DNA from: Ahaetulla prasina
Lineage: Eukaryota; Chordata; Lepidosauria; Squamata; Colubridae
Reading direction: 5' to 3'
Assembly (NCBI RefSeq): GCF_028640845.1
Contig: NC_080540.1
Span: 257,348,958-257,412,957 of the forward strand
Length of the DNA: 64,000 nt
Part shown: positions 11,180 through 22,460 of the stretch, piece after piece
Numbering within the stretch: the stretch's first letter is position 1
Layout of the letters: every line of letters begins with the position of its first letter
Position numbers and translations under genes: made by a program
Notes under the pieces: generated by a model
What the model was told of the DNA's origin: nothing
Databases searched by the model: none
Seen by the model: only the letters and a program-made list of their open reading frames with translations

Positions 11180-12050
11180 CATCATTCAGTTAGCTTCATT
11201 CCTAATGAGGAATTTAAACTGAGCTTCTCCAATCCTAGTTTTTTCCTAAAAAAGTGTTTTGTATATCACAGACACAAAGCAATAATAGATTAGCTAAATT
11301 ACAATTTCCTGAGTTCAGAAGACACAGGATGCAATTGTTTATAAATTACAATAGCTGGCTGAGTTCACACAATACAGGCATGAAGAACAAACATTGAGCC
11401 TTAACAAAACAGAGAAAAGAGCTTCCATGTGTCTAAGAAAACATAATTCCATTTTGTAGATTTCAAAAAAGCCCTGTATCAAAAGTCTATAAACGTTACA
11501 AGAAACACTATAAAACTTGAACCACTTAAATAAAATTACATTTAAAGTAAAAAAAAAAGTAAGCCATGCATAAACCTCTTAAGATCAACCCTATGATATC
11601 AAATAAAAGCATAAGAAATATTATTTCTACTTTGTATATAATGTATATATACTTTGTATATAATGAGTCCTGTTGTAATCATAGGCATAAAAGCCTGGAA
11701 TCAAACTTTTCTCCCAGCACTATATTTAAGCTTATCTAACATCTTTAAATCAGCATGCCTCATCTGTGAATTATTCTAACAACTGTATATGCTCCAGTGT
11801 AAGATTAAACATCTTATTCATACTTACCAATACAAATTTTCATTCTCTTTTTTTATACCTTCTACTTTTGTTGCCTGATCTCTATTGAGCACACCATGGG
11901 AAACTGAAAGAATTTAATGTTGATTGCAATAATAAGAAGTATCCATGGTAATGTAAGACCACTGTTGAATGACAAAGAATGGAATTCATGCTTGGAATGT
12001 TAATACAGAATGGATACATAAGCCATTACCTAAAAGAACAAATACAGTTT
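11178..12050. other. AT-rich unique sequence, nothing recognised
   Basis: No coding or mobile-element signal. A short duplicated 'actttgtatataatg' stands at 11630-11665. Confidence 0.5.
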
Positions 12051-12059
12051 ACAAGAATC

Positions 12060-12120
12060 TAGGAATAGGAATAGCACTTAGATTTATAAACCGCTTCATA
12101 GTGCTTTACAGCTGAAGAGA
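12060..12120 (-). mobile_element. tRNA SINE 3' fragment
   Basis: 'aggaatagcacttagattta' and 'aaccgcttcatagtgcttta' match, in reverse, the 3' end of the SINE at 31.78-32.17 kb. Only the tail is present. Confidence 0.55.
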
Positions 12121-12138
12121 AATGTTGAATCTTGAAAA

Positions 12139-12475
12139 ATGCAAATTGAGAGGTTATATGATAATATTGTTCAAGACCCTGAGCAGAGGCCACATAGAAA
12201 AAGGTCAAGATCTATTTTCAGTTTTCACAAAGACCAGAATTTGGTTTTAAGTGATATGAGAATAGTCTCAAGTTCAATGATAAAAAAAATAGCAATAAGA
12301 AAAGTTCAAGGGTGGAACCAATTATTCAGACAAGTTGTGGACTCACCTTCGCTCTTTAAGCAGATTTTGATCAGTTGTTTTCATAGACATTTTAAATTGG
12401 ATTCCTGCATAGAGCAGGAGATGGGTTTAGTTTTCTAAATGGCCAGGTCTTCCAAATCTATAATTCTATAACCAT
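12139..12475 (+). pseudogene. Old CR1 C-terminus and 3' end relic
   Basis: The frame at 12139-12438 ends with W-N-Q-L-F-R-Q-V-V-D-S-P-S-L-F-K, resembling the W-N-x-L-P-x-x-V-V-D-S-P-S-L-x-x-F-K end of CR1 ORF2. The following 'ggattcctgcatagagcagg' and 'tctataattctataac' resemble a CR1 3' UTR. It is heavily mutated. Confidence 0.5.
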
Positions 12476-12479
12476 GATA

Positions 12480-13325
12480 AAAAGGTCAACATATGTAATA
12501 CAATTTTGAAATTCAGTTCTTCTTGTGGTGTAATCAGAAAACAAAGAAACAAATTCTGCTGTATCTGTATAAGCTTAATTTTTTTGCTCAAGGTCAGGTA
12601 TTTGGCAAGTTGTATTCACATTGTATTACAAGAATTCCTTTGAAAATTATGTAAAGGATGTATTTCCATAGGTATTGATGGACTAAAATAATCATTTCCA
12701 ATATCAGCCTGAGTGCTTGTTATATAGCTATTATGTGAAAATATCAAGTGCAAACGGGAGATTAGAAATTGTTGTGGACTGTCTGCATGTGAAATACGAT
12801 AATAGATTGTTAACAGAGGACTTTGAAGTTTAGTTTTCTTGTTGGATTTATCTGTTAACTTTATTTTTAACAGTAGATAGATGGTAGGTCAAATTATCTG
12901 GGCAATAGAGCTGTAGAAGTTTATAAATAGATCTGTTTTGCAACATGGGGGGAACTATTATTGTTAAAATATATTTATCAGTATTCAACTAGGATAATAT
13001 ATGTTTGTGTTTGTTTTTTCTTTTTCTTCTTTTATTTTTCATGCACATTTTTTTTGTCTTGTCTAGTTTTGCTTTATCACTGTTTCCTTTTTGTTGAAGT
13101 TTGTATTTTAACTTTGGAAATAAAATTATTATAGAATATTGATTGGTTATTTGGATAAAAGTTAGAACATGTAAGAAGCAAAGGGAATAAAGATCAATAC
13201 ATTAATAAGGTATAAACAACAATAAAAAAAGCCTAGAACTACATAATATGTAATATCAAAAATTATTGCTCTATATGAAAAGCTGAAGGTTAATGATTTG
13301 GCTAGGACATGGCAGGAGACGAGAT
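12480..13325. other. AT-rich unique sequence, nothing recognised
   Basis: No feature found. Confidence 0.5.
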
Positions 13326-13329
13326 ATAA

Positions 13330-13425
13330 TGGCAAAAGTTGAAAGGAGTTTGGTAGCATCTTTCCAACTGTTTTTCTTGAGCTTCAGTGCACTTCATCAG
13401 ATGCAGCTTTTGACTTGACTAAGAT
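13330..13425 (-). ncRNA. Hammerhead-ribozyme-like relic in a PLE-type tail
   Basis: On the minus strand an intact CTGATGA (13394-13400) is followed after 17 bases by GAAA (13373-13376), the order and spacing of a hammerhead core. The intervening 'agtgcactgaagctcaa' looks like a decayed stem II, with four of seven pairs left by eye. The downstream wording (AAAGATGCTACCAAACTC) resembles tails of amniote Penelope-like elements, a group known to carry hammerhead motifs. Cleavage activity is unlikely given the broken stem. Confidence 0.45.
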
Positions 13426-14250
13426 GAGCCATATCCAGCTTCAGCCTTACAAAAATACTGCAGGAATATATTGAGACATTAGTCATTTGATCATATCTTT
13501 GCTCATATTTCTAGTTTGGGAAAATGAATTTTGAAAAGACTTAGAAATGTAATAGCTTTTCTGTTCCACAGTAGAAATTTATCTTTCTTACAACTGGCAT
13601 AAGTAGCCCATTTGAGAAAGGGGCTAATCAGAGTAGTCGTGATTTGAAGGTTGGAATTTTCTATCAACAAGAAACAATTTCTTATTCAGTATAAGCTTCT
13701 GTATAGTTTATCCATATTATAAAATGGTGGCATTTCATTTTTTAAAAACAAGGAAACAAAACATTTTAATGCACAATCATATTTATTGAAAAATTATTTG
13801 GGAATGTCAAAAACCAAATAATTCACAGTCCTACTTAGGTAGGTAGTTTAGTTCTATTACACTGAAACAGGTTTATGTATAGGAATATTGATTCAGTTGA
13901 AAAGAGGTTTACCTTAGCATTCCTCCGTTGTTCATTTTTTGCAGAAATCACCTGGTACCATTAAGAAACATTTGATTCTCACATGGAAATGTCAACATTT
14001 CATCAAAGCAAACAAAATCCTTTGCTTTTAAATCCTGAACTAATGGCCCATCTAGCCTGGCAATTGTGCCAAATCCATCTCTATATGCCATACAGCAGCA
14101 TCTACAGGAAGCATCAAAAAAGTCAAGATCACAGCAGCAACAATGCAATGGAAGCATATCTCATTTACATTACTTTCTAGACAATGTTCACTTGTTTCTT
14201 TTTGTGCCTTACAAAAATCCTTTTATATAAAATCCTGAAAAGATAGAAAT
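13426..14250. other. Unique sequence, nothing recognised
   Basis: No feature found. Short frames at 13948-14180 on both strands overlap each other and lack any family resemblance. Confidence 0.45.
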
Positions 14251-14252
14251 TG

Positions 14253-14343
14253 TCTTCCTTCCTTCCTTCCTTCCTTCCTTCCTTCCTTCCTTCCTTCCTT
14301 CCTTCCTTCCTTCCTTCCTTCCTTTCCTTTCCTTTCCTTTCTT
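14253..14343. repeat. (CCTT)n to (CCTTT)n microsatellite
   Basis: About 17 CTTC units turning into CTTTC pentamers at 14321-14343. The minus-strand K/E/G/R frames are artefacts. Confidence 0.95.
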
Positions 14344-14541
14344 TTGAACAAAATGAAACACAATATAATAAAACAACCACTTAAAACAAATAATGTTGAA
14401 GCCTCAATAAAACTCACATCAATCCACCAACCATCCCACGCTAGTTCTAGTAAATCCTAACCTCAGTGCCTGGGAGAAAAACTGGATGTTCACTGATTTC
14501 CTGAGGGCCAACAGTGTTGGGGCTATCAGTATCTACAGAGC

Positions 14542-15039
14542 CATGATGGAGAACCTATAGCACGCGTGCCCAAAGTGGCACACAAAGCCATGTCGCTCAG
14601 CATGCACACCCTTGCCTGTTTGTCTTCCGAGTTTCTGGTGTGCATGCATGCCCAATGATCAGCTGGCTGGCGTGCATGTGCAAGCTGGTTTTCAGCACTG
14701 CCACACGCAGGAAGGGATCATGCTCTGGAAAAGCTAAACTTCCGGATTCTGCGCACATGCACACCCGACAATCAGCTGGCCAGCGTGCATGTGCATACTG
14801 GTTTCTGGCACTGCCACACACACTAAGGACAGCTGATTGTTGGGCGCACATGCACACCAAAAACCTGGAAGACAAACAGGCAAGGATGTGCATGCTAGGT
14901 GACATGGCCTTGCGTGCCACTTTTAGAACCCAAAAGTTTGGCTTTTATGTAGTGTGGCCCCGACGAGTGTTCAAGCGCACATGCAATGTTTCCGCATGAC
15001 CTTTTCGGCATTCAGTGCCGAAAAAGTTCAACATCACTG
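14542..15039. mobile_element. GC-rich hAT-like MITE, second copy of the 8.6-kb family
   Basis: Starts CATGATGGAGAACC and ends GTTCAACATCACTG. The interior holds repeated 'gcatgcccaatgatcagctggctggc'-like blocks at about 14645, 14768 and 14830, alternating in orientation. Flanks (ctacagag / ctatagga) match at only 5 of 8 positions, so the target duplication is not convincing. The frames at 14597-14999 on both strands are not coding. Confidence 0.6.
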
Positions 15040-15905
15040 CTATAGGAGGATGCTGTTGTTTAATGGCAAGCATTATAACAAAGGGCACATTTCCAGGGCA
15101 CCATAAGTGACACTAGTTCACTGGGGAGGGTGAACTTGGATCATAGCCATTGTGCAAAAAATCTATTAGGACAGGTAAGAACCCTGAGGAATAGGCAATT
15201 CTGCAAGTAATTTGGCCCCATCCCATAAAGAGTATTAAAGAGGAAAATCGTTACCCTGAATTATTCCTGAAACCCTGCTGGGGGTTAGGGTAACACACAC
15301 AATAGTAGTTGCATGAGTGTATTGAGGTGCATCCAGTAAAATGCACACCTGTTTTACTTGGAACTTTCTCCATCCTTAGGACCTGAAGAGCTAAGGTCAG
15401 TAACACTCTTAGATTTTCATCTTTTCTTGGGTCAACAACAATATTTATTTACCATCTTCTGGTATTGCCATTGTCCTTTGGCTTGTTCCAATTCCCTTTT
15501 TTTCATCAGCTGAATTTCAAGACGTTCCACCACGCTGACTCTCATGTAGTGAACTAGTGTCCTTCAGACTGGAGTTAGTTTCACATTTGGAAAAAAGAGG
15601 AAAAAATGATTAGTAGAGTGGCTGCATGTAGGCATATTTTATATGCTATCTTGACATGTATCTGACTCTGTTCTACTCTGGCCTATATTAATCTAACTGG
15701 AGACAATGATTTTAAGTAGCTGTAATAGCTATGCATCTTATAAACACAGTGACTAGAGTTACTTTCATAAGCTCTACTCTTCTATTCCAGGTAAAAGAAA
15801 CAGAAAAAGAATTAGACCCTTAGGTTTGTCTGGTCCTATTTTAGAGACAGATAGCCCTTGCTGTAATAAGCAAAGAAATTAGATTAGCCAGGCTTTTAAT
15901 AAATG
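15040..15905. other. Unique sequence, nothing recognised
   Basis: No coding or repeat family signal. Confidence 0.45.
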
Positions 15906-15910
15906 CATGC

Positions 15911-16284
15911 AATGTCTTGATAACAAGGTTTTGGAGACAGAATTAGATTTCCCTATATTAACTGGGCAAAGGTGTGAGGAAAGGACATTGATAAAGGTTG
16001 AATTCAGCCCAAAAATTGCAGCATTTTTGCAATGGAATCTGACAAGAAAGATCAACTCTTTAAATAATATTTTATTAGAATGACATAAGAAACTGTACTA
16101 TTAAATATTAGCTTTGAAAGAAACTCTTCATCTCTTTGGATAAAACTCCACCCATTTATTTTATGTTTATTAGCACCAGTAGGATAGAAGGTCAAGGCTA
16201 TATCAGAAGTATTCAGGATCCGAACTTGCCCAGTTAATACAGGAAAATCTAATTCTGTCTCCCAAATCTTGTTATCAAGACATT
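15911..16284. repeat. 59-bp inverted repeat pair with 256-bp spacer
   Basis: Arms at 15911-15969 and 16226-16284 are reverse complements with about four mismatches in 59. They begin AATGTCTTGATAACAAG and end TTAACTGGGCAA. Homology stops abruptly at both ends. The spacer is unrelated AT-rich sequence. Confidence 0.85.
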
Positions 16285-16697
16285 CCGTTTTGAGGGAGAG
16301 AGGCAAAACTGAAAATACTGTAGAGAGGAAGTTGGCAAGGTAGGAAATTGGGATCTTGGGAATACAAATGACAATTTTGTAAACAAAGGCTAGATGCAAC
16401 TAACAGGTAGCATAAAAATGGATCTCTTACAAAAGAAGTGAAAAGGAATTTAAGATTTTTACATTGTAGCATAATATACATGCCTGAAGTACCTACTCAC
16501 ATACAGAGTGAGAGAATAAGAGAGAAAGAACCATATTCGTAGTTTGTCAGAAGCTGATCTTCACATCAACAAAGGTTGTACAATAAAGGATCTTATCTAC
16601 TCAAAGTGACTGTTATGCTTTCAATGGCTTTCCCAGTAAGAATGTCAAATTTTAAAGAAAGAATTATTGCAGAAGGTTAAGGACAACCTGGTAACAG

Positions 16698-18321
16698 CTT
16701 TTGCAGATGACTTGGTTGTTACTGTATCCCAACCAATATACTCAGCTACTGGTTTAAAAGATATAATTGGTCAGTATGGTAAAGTATCTGGATTTAAGGT
16801 GAATCAGCAAAAGACAAAGATGATAACTAAAAATATGAATATACAACAAAAAGAAGAGTTAGAAAGAACTACAGGTTTTGAAATCGTTAAAAAGGTTAAA
16901 TATTTAGGAATATATATTACAGCTTCAAATGTCAAATTATACAAAAATAATTATGAGGTATTGTGGCAGAAGGTATGGAAAGAAATGGAGAATTGGAAGA
17001 AGTTACAACTATCCTTGCTGGGAAGAATAGCGGCTATAAAAATGAATGTTTTGTCCAGGTTTCTATTTTTGTTTCAAATGATACCGGTACTTAAGAATGA
17101 TATCAAATTACAGGAATGGCAAAAGGGGGTTAATAACTTTGTATGGATGGGCAAAAAACCAAGAATAAAATTAAAAATAATGCAGGACACAAGGGAAAGG
17201 GGGGGTCTTAAAATGCCTAATTTAAAATTGTATTATGAAGCAGTTGTCTTATCATTAATTACTGATTGGATTAATTTAACTGAGGAAAGAGTTTTGAATA
17301 TAGAAGGTTATGGTTTGTTATATGGGTGGCATGCCTATTTATTATATGATAAGAAAGTAGATAAAATATTTAAAAATAATATAATTAGAAATGCATTACT
17401 GAGGGTCTGGAGGAAATATCAATATAAATTAGATGGAAAGATTCCAATATGGGCAATCCCGAGACACATGATAGAAAATATAAATATATATCAAAAGATG
17501 GAGGTAAAGTTACCTATAAAGAACTTCTTTGTATGGAAAAGGAGGAATTACAATTAAAATCCAGAGAAAAGATGGGGGAATAAGGGAAAAATTATACATG
17601 GTTCCAATATGGACAATTACAAGCTAGATGGAAATTAGATCAAAAAATAGGTGTTAAGCAAACTGAGGATAATTTGTTAAAACAAATGAGAGATCAAGGC
17701 CAACAGCATATTAAGAGGTTGTATAATGTATTAGTAGAAATAGACTCAGAGACGGAATTGGTTAAGGATTGTATGATTAAGTGGGCACAAAATTTTCAGC
17801 AATCAATAATGTTGGAAACTTGGGAAAGAATTTGGGTGAGGAATGTTAAATTTACACAAGCGCAAAATATGAGAGAAAATTTTTATAAGATGTTTTATAG
17901 ATGGCATTTAGACCCCAAAAAGTTGTCATGTATGTATCCTAATGTAAAGGCTAAATGTTGGAGATGCGATTGTGAAGATGCCACTTATTACCATATATGG
18001 TGGACTTGTAAAAAAGTTAAAGCATTTTGGGTTAAAGTATGGTGGATCATGCAGAATATTCTGAAAAAGAAGATTAAGTTTACTCCACAGTTCTTTCTAT
18101 TAGGAATAATTATGGATTGTACAGCTATAGAGACTAAATTGATTTTGAACCTAATAACAGCTGCGAGACTTTTGATTGCTCAATATTGGAAGAAAGAAGA
18201 ATTACCTACAATTGAAGAATGGACACTCAAAGTATCAAATCTGGCAGAAATGGCAAAAATTTCTGCTTACTTGAAAGACTATACACGAAAAATATATTTT
18301 AGAATGGAAAATGTGGATTGA
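16698..18321 (+). pseudogene. L1 ORF2 C-terminal half (RT palm to zinc knuckle)
   Basis: ORF2 is the L1 endonuclease/reverse transcriptase. This copy keeps the catalytic A-F-A-D-D-L at the very start, the thumb (G-R-I-A-A-I-K-M-N-V-L, P-R-I-K-L-K, G-G-L-K-M-P-N) and the C-terminal domain with C-W-R-C-x(7)-Y-Y-H-I-W-W-T-C near 17958-18010, the L1 cysteine motif. Two frames cover it: 16667-17557 and 17674-18321. They are separated by a stop/frameshift zone at 17558-17673, so it is not functional. The endonuclease and most of the RT are missing through 5' truncation. Confidence 0.9.
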
Positions 18322-18654
18322 TTATATTCAAAATAAGTATCAGATAAAAAAATATTGAAAAGCATATGAGTAAATTTAGGAAATATTTTGTATTAGATAT
18401 ATTTCTGAAGGAGAGGGGAATTGAGAGTGTAATTATGTGTGGAGTGACTAGAGATTATAATTTAGGAATTATTTTGGATTATGATTGTTAATTTTGATAC
18501 TCTGCATTTTGTTCTGGGAAGTCTGGGTGGGGGATAAGGGGGAGGGGAATTGGGGGGCTGAGGGTAGAGAATGGAGTGATGGTTAATGTACAGGGATTAT
18601 TGAAGATGTATAAATACAATTAATGTAGGGTCGGGTCTGCCCAGTTACCATTTT

Positions 18655-18845
18655 AGAACGGTGGGGAGGGAGAAAAGAAGAGAGAGTAGGAGGTAGGAAA
18701 GAGGAGAAGAGGAAGGAAGAGGGGTAGAAGAGGGAGAAGGAAGGTGGAGGGTAGAGGGAGGAGAGGATGTAGATAAGAGAAGGAGAGGAAGGTCTGGAAA
18801 GTAGAAGAAGGTAGAAGAAGGAAGAGTGTTAAAAAGGGGGGTGGT
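18655..18845 (+). repeat. Purine-rich tract in L1 3' UTR
   Basis: Nearly pure G/A on the plus strand. The same tract in reverse appears at 26580-26795, showing it belongs to the L1 3' UTR, where a G-rich polypurine stretch is a known L1 feature. Confidence 0.85.
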
Positions 18846-18956
18846 GACTGGGCAAGCCTGACTAATTGTATATAACTGTACATTGGATGAGCTGTTTGAT
18901 ATGATTGTAAAAATAAAACTTTTTTATGAAAAAAAAAAAGGACAACCTGGTAACAG

Positions 18957-19435
18957 TACTCTTTTCATTAGAGGACCATCATTCTCTCTATTGTTATGAG
19001 AATGTCAACTAGAAGCCTGCAATAGTTAAAAGATCCTCAGTTAATCTAATAATCTTAATTTGGGAAAGAACTACAAAGCTTTTCATGTTATCTAAGAATG
19101 TAAAAAAGAAATTGAACTAATAATGTACTTATAATTGTACTAATAAATACAAAGAAATGTGAAAGTTTGGCTCTGAAGTAGTGATTGTATAAAGAGAAGC
19201 AATGTCCCTTTGATATTCATGGATACAATTCAAATAAAATTTAATAATTTAGCAAATGTTCAGTTTCAATGAGATTAGACTTGAAAGTAGAAGCAGTACC
19301 AGCAGCATAAGCAGCCTATGGTTTATTGCCCCAGACTAGTATGATTAGGATTGTTTCTGTATATTAATTAAATTATGTTTCTTTTCCAACATCAGATAGC
19401 ATTTGATGTTTACAGTGTGGACCTCCTTCCCAGAA
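18957..19435. other. Unique sequence, nothing recognised
   Basis: No feature found between the L1 and the next LINE. Confidence 0.45.
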
Positions 19436-19489
19436 TCATTTGATTGAGTTGGAGAGATTACCAAATCAAATTATTTAATGACTGTAGAA

Positions 19490-20320
19490 ATATTTTGTCT
19501 TACTTGGAGGTCTTCAACCCCCTGCTCAAGCAGGAAACTCACTCTGTCAAGGACCTCAGAGTACTCATCTCAAATGATCTAAGCTCCAGAGATCACTGTA
19601 ATAGCATTACCAAAAAGGCATTAACAGTTGTCAACCTAATCTTGCAAAGCTTCTTCTCCAGTAATATTGTACTGCAAACTAGGGCATACAAAACCTTTGC
19701 TAGACCAATTCTCGAATACAGCTTGTCTGCTTGGAATCCATATTGTATATCGGATATTAATACAATTGAGAGAATTCAGAGGTATTTCACGAAAAGAGTA
19801 CTCCACTCCTTTACTCACAACAGAATACCTTATGCCACCAGGCTTGAAATTTTGGCTTTGGACAACCTAGAACTACACCACCTACAGTCTGACTTAAGCA
19901 TAGTACACAAAATTATCTGCTACAGTGTCTTACCTGTCAATGACTACTTCAGCTTCAACCACAATAATACGCGAGCACACAATGGATACAAAGCCAAGAT
20001 AAACCGCTTCAAACTTGATTGCAGAAAATATGACTTCAGTGACAAATGGTAGTGTATTCCATGGTCAGTGCATGGAATGCACTACCTAACTCTGTTGTCA
20101 AATCCCCAAACTCTCATAACTTTAACCTTAGACTGTCTACTGTTGACCTTACCCCATTCCTTAGAAGTCTGTACGGGGCATGCATAAGCGCACCAGCATG
20201 CCTACCATTCCTGTCATACTGTTTCCATTTATTTGTACCCATTTACTGTGTTTATATTTATATTTATACTTATACCTGTTATTTTGAACATGTTTGACAA
20301 ACTAAATAAATAAATAAAAT
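19490..20320 (+). mobile_element. CR1/jockey-group LINE 3' portion with (AAAT)n tail
   Basis: The frame at 19444-20052 encodes an RT C-terminal domain: S-V-K-D-L-R-V-L-I-S-N-D-L, R-A-Y-K-T-F-A-R-P-I-L-E-Y, W-N-P-Y-C-I-S-D-I-N and I-E-R-I-Q-R-Y-F-T-K-R. These are the thumb and 'R-P-x-L-E-Y..V-Q-R-x-F-T-K-R' blocks shared by CR1/L2/jockey-group elements. Sequence after a frameshift near 20045 continues to 'gggcatgcataagcgcacca' and ends TGTTTGACAAACTAAATAAATAAAT. The same family is present at 6.4, 37.6, 54.6 and 56.4 kb. It is 5'-truncated. Confidence 0.8.
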
Positions 20321-20349
20321 AAATATACCTTTTCAGACAAATGTTCTTC

Positions 20350-20462
20350 CACCCTCTTTATTCAAAACCTACAGTGATAGAGCACTTCTGAACTTCTGAA
20401 GGCAAGCTATTCAACTGATTAATTGTTCTAACTGTAAATAATTTTCGCCTTATTTTCAATTT
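20350..20462 (-). mobile_element. CR1 LINE fragment
   Basis: 'gcaagctattcaactgatta' and 'attgttctaactgtaaataa' match, in reverse, the CR1 C-terminus at 36.55-36.60 kb. Short and truncated at both ends. Confidence 0.55.
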
Positions 20463-20496
20463 GGTTTTTTCCTTGTTACCACTGAAAATGGGAAAA

Positions 20497-20672
20497 CCCA
20501 CTTTGGTAGGAAGGTAGCAGCTTCTGTGCGCCTTTGGCATATAACCATTCTGGCCACATGACTAGGGAAAAATGGTTTCAGACAACACTGGTTCCTTTGG
20601 CCAAGAAACAGAGATGAGCACTGCACCCTAGAATCGGACACAACCGAACAGTGAAACCTTTTCCTTTTATCT
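20497..20672 (+). mobile_element. Sauria-type SINE 3' part
   Basis: 'gtgcgcctttggcatataac', 'attctggccacatgactagg', 'agaaacagagatgagcactg' and 'ctagaatcggacacaac' follow the Sauria SINE body at 4.06-4.39 kb in the opposite orientation. It ends GAAACCTTTTCCTTTTATC, an ACCTTT-type tail. The tRNA head is missing. Confidence 0.7.
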
Positions 20673-21240
20673 CTCCTTTATTAGTGACAGTTGATTAGTG
20701 ACAGTGACAGATAGTGAGTCTCCTTGACTTACGACAATTTCTTTGAAACCCTGTGGTATCATATGTTTTACAATTAAATGCTATCTGAATGTTATACTAA
20801 ATGTCTTGCTCTAACGATCAGGAGGAGTTACCAAGTCCATAAACCATATTCTGATAGTCTTCTCTGTACTATTTGATATTTTGGCTGTGGCATAGTTCTT
20901 TTCAATTGTAGATACAAAAGGTAGGTGGCTGTTTTCTGTTCTCTGAAGAATTATTCTCAGGTATACAATAGCAAGAGGCAGATGGTATTAAAACTGCACT
21001 GGCTTGCATCCTACGGACTGCGTCTCCTTTGTGTGTGGAAATAACAGGTTTAATTTTGCAGTCCTGAATGAAATCTTCTGTCATACATGTCACCATAAGC
21101 TGCTCTTATCCGTTCTTCAGATTTTGGCTTTTAAAGCAAACAGTAATTTACCAAAATAGAAGGAAATTGAGGAATATATTATAATAAAATAAGCATGATT
21201 CTCTCTAGGAACAAGACAACTATCCATATTATCAATGCCT
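20673..21240. other. Unique sequence, a possible old repeat at 20720-20760
   Basis: 'gtctccttgacttacgacaa' is reminiscent of a squamate interspersed repeat (compare 47.7-48.15 kb). Otherwise nothing recognised. Confidence 0.35.
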
Positions 21241-21244
21241 AGAC

Positions 21245-21890
21245 GTTTACAAATTAATTCACAAATATATGATTGATGTTAGTGTCTTATCTAGTGTCTG
21301 CCAAAAATTTCTTTTATGCTTTTTTTGTTATTTTCTTTCAGTATAATGGAAAAGAACCCGCTTTTCATTATTTTAAAAAGAGACTACTTTGATGAAATTC
21401 TTATGAGTAGAGTGTGATTCGGAGGGTTATGGGATCCATAATCCAGGGTGTTTTGATCTTCATGTATTCAGTTAAATCATGTGTACTGTGGAACAATCTG
21501 GTCACAGATTTTTTGACTAATTTTGTATCTATGGATGTGAACAGTGCTGTGACATCAAAATGAGATCATGATTTCATCTGTATCTATAGTCATATCCCTG
21601 ATTGTTTGAGTTAATAGAGTGTTTGCTTCCTCTTGTGATGTGCCCAAGCTTCTTTGTTAAATCTTTTGCAATGTTGTATGTAGGGGTTCTAGGTAGTGAT
21701 ACAATAGAATGGAGGGGTAGGCCAGGTTTGTGTATTTTGGGCCATCCATAGAAGCATGGGAGGATGGGTCCACTGCTTCTCATCCACACTGTGTCTCTTT
21801 GGTAATTTGGCAATTTGGTCTTTCTTAGTGAGGTCACTGAGGGTTCTCTTGATCTGGTTGTCTAGTTTTTGTATTCTATTTCTTTTCACT
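21245..21890 (-). pseudogene. Penelope-like element RT fragment, part 1
   Basis: The minus frame at 21574-21837 contains C-F-Y-G-W-P-K-I-H-K-P-G-L-P-L (21718-21757), then I-V-S-x-P-R-T-P-T-Y-N-I-A-K-D-L-T-K-K-L-G. This matches the Penelope RT core 'Y-G-L-P-K-I-H-K-x-G-x-P-L-R-P-I-V-S..P-T-Y-x-L-A-K-x-L'. PLEs use this RT together with a GIY-YIG endonuclease to insert copies. The upstream frame (21946-21689) holds a lysine-rich linker. Frameshifts and stops make it inactive. The segment is cut at 21891-21895 by the LTR element and resumes at 25139. Confidence 0.85.
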
Positions 21891-21895
21891 GTAGG

Positions 21896-22266
21896 TGTCA
21901 AGGTTCCAGAAAAACCTCTTCTGCATAAAAAAAACTCAGAAGCCATTGTCTTTCAGAGTTCTTTACTAGCATAAGGAAACTGGCACACGATGAGTGAAAT
22001 TCCAAAACTGAACTTCCGGATTCTTTTCCCAGTTATACAAACCCCAAGAGTCCCACCCCCCTAACCCCTTTGCTGGTCACATGGTCCCAAGTTCTCCCAG
22101 TTTATTCGAAACCTCTTCTTGCCACTCCTTCTGCAGATGTGAACACAATCCGACTTTGACCGCTTGAAGAATGTTACCATACTGCTCAACCCCCCTTCTT
22201 CCCCTCAGGGGAAAAATGTGGCAGCGTCTGGAAACCTAAGGCCTAGTATGGTTTCCAGGCCTAACA
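21896..22266 (-). repeat. 3' LTR of the Ty3/Gypsy element
   Basis: 371 bases, plus-strand ends TGTCAAGG and GGCCTAACA (terminal TG...CA). Partner of the LTR at 24769-25138. Confidence 0.93.
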
Positions 22267-22333
22267 GGCGTCCCCCCCTTGGAAAAGAAGCTATATCCTA
22301 GGAAAGAAAACAAAGAATTAATAAAGAAGAGTA

Positions 22334-22405
22334 TCGGTGGGGGGGTAGGAGGTTACATTCATCCTCGCTAAAAACGTCTGCTAAATCCATGTATGCTTTA
22401 GGGAT
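22334..22405 (-). pseudogene. RT N-terminal stub of the Ty3/Gypsy pol
   Basis: About 24 codons on the minus strand read I-P-K-A-Y-M-D-L-A-D-V-F-S, then L-L-P-P-H-R. This is the conserved N-terminal block of Ty3/Gypsy RTs ('Y-x-D-F-x-D-V-F-S..L-P-P-H-R'). Similarity ends right after H-R at 22334 and the sequence runs into the 3' non-coding end. The stub is in a different frame from the protease, which itself stops at 22461. The deletion therefore removed RT, RNase H and integrase precisely downstream of this motif. Confidence 0.8.
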
Positions 22406-22460
22406 GCATGGTTCATTAGGAGATGGATTGGATATGGTGGTTATTGGTTCCCTCTGGTGG

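Larger units (their letters stand above)
16679..18956 (+). mobile_element. L1 LINE, 5'-truncated, with 19-bp target duplication
   Basis: Direct repeats aaggacaacctggtaacag at 16679-16697 and 18938-18956 flank the element. The right copy follows an A-rich tail (GAAAAAAAAAAA). The insert starts inside ORF2 at the F-A-D-D motif and runs through the ORF2 C-terminus (end 18321), then a 3' UTR with a long purine-rich tract (18655-18840). A second member of the same family lies in reverse at 26485-27459. Long perfect duplications and a preserved tail indicate a fairly young target-primed insertion. Confidence 0.92.

Noticed and set aside
11040..11222. Asparagine-rich frame
   Set aside because: Translation of the (AAT)n tail of L2.
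14597..14999. Overlapping frames with cysteine/histidine content
   Set aside because: Both strands are open through a GC-rich MITE; the spacing fits no zinc-finger family.
16052..16399. 115-codon minus frame
   Set aside because: Overlaps one arm of the inverted repeat, shows no homology, and the composition is that of AT-rich DNA.
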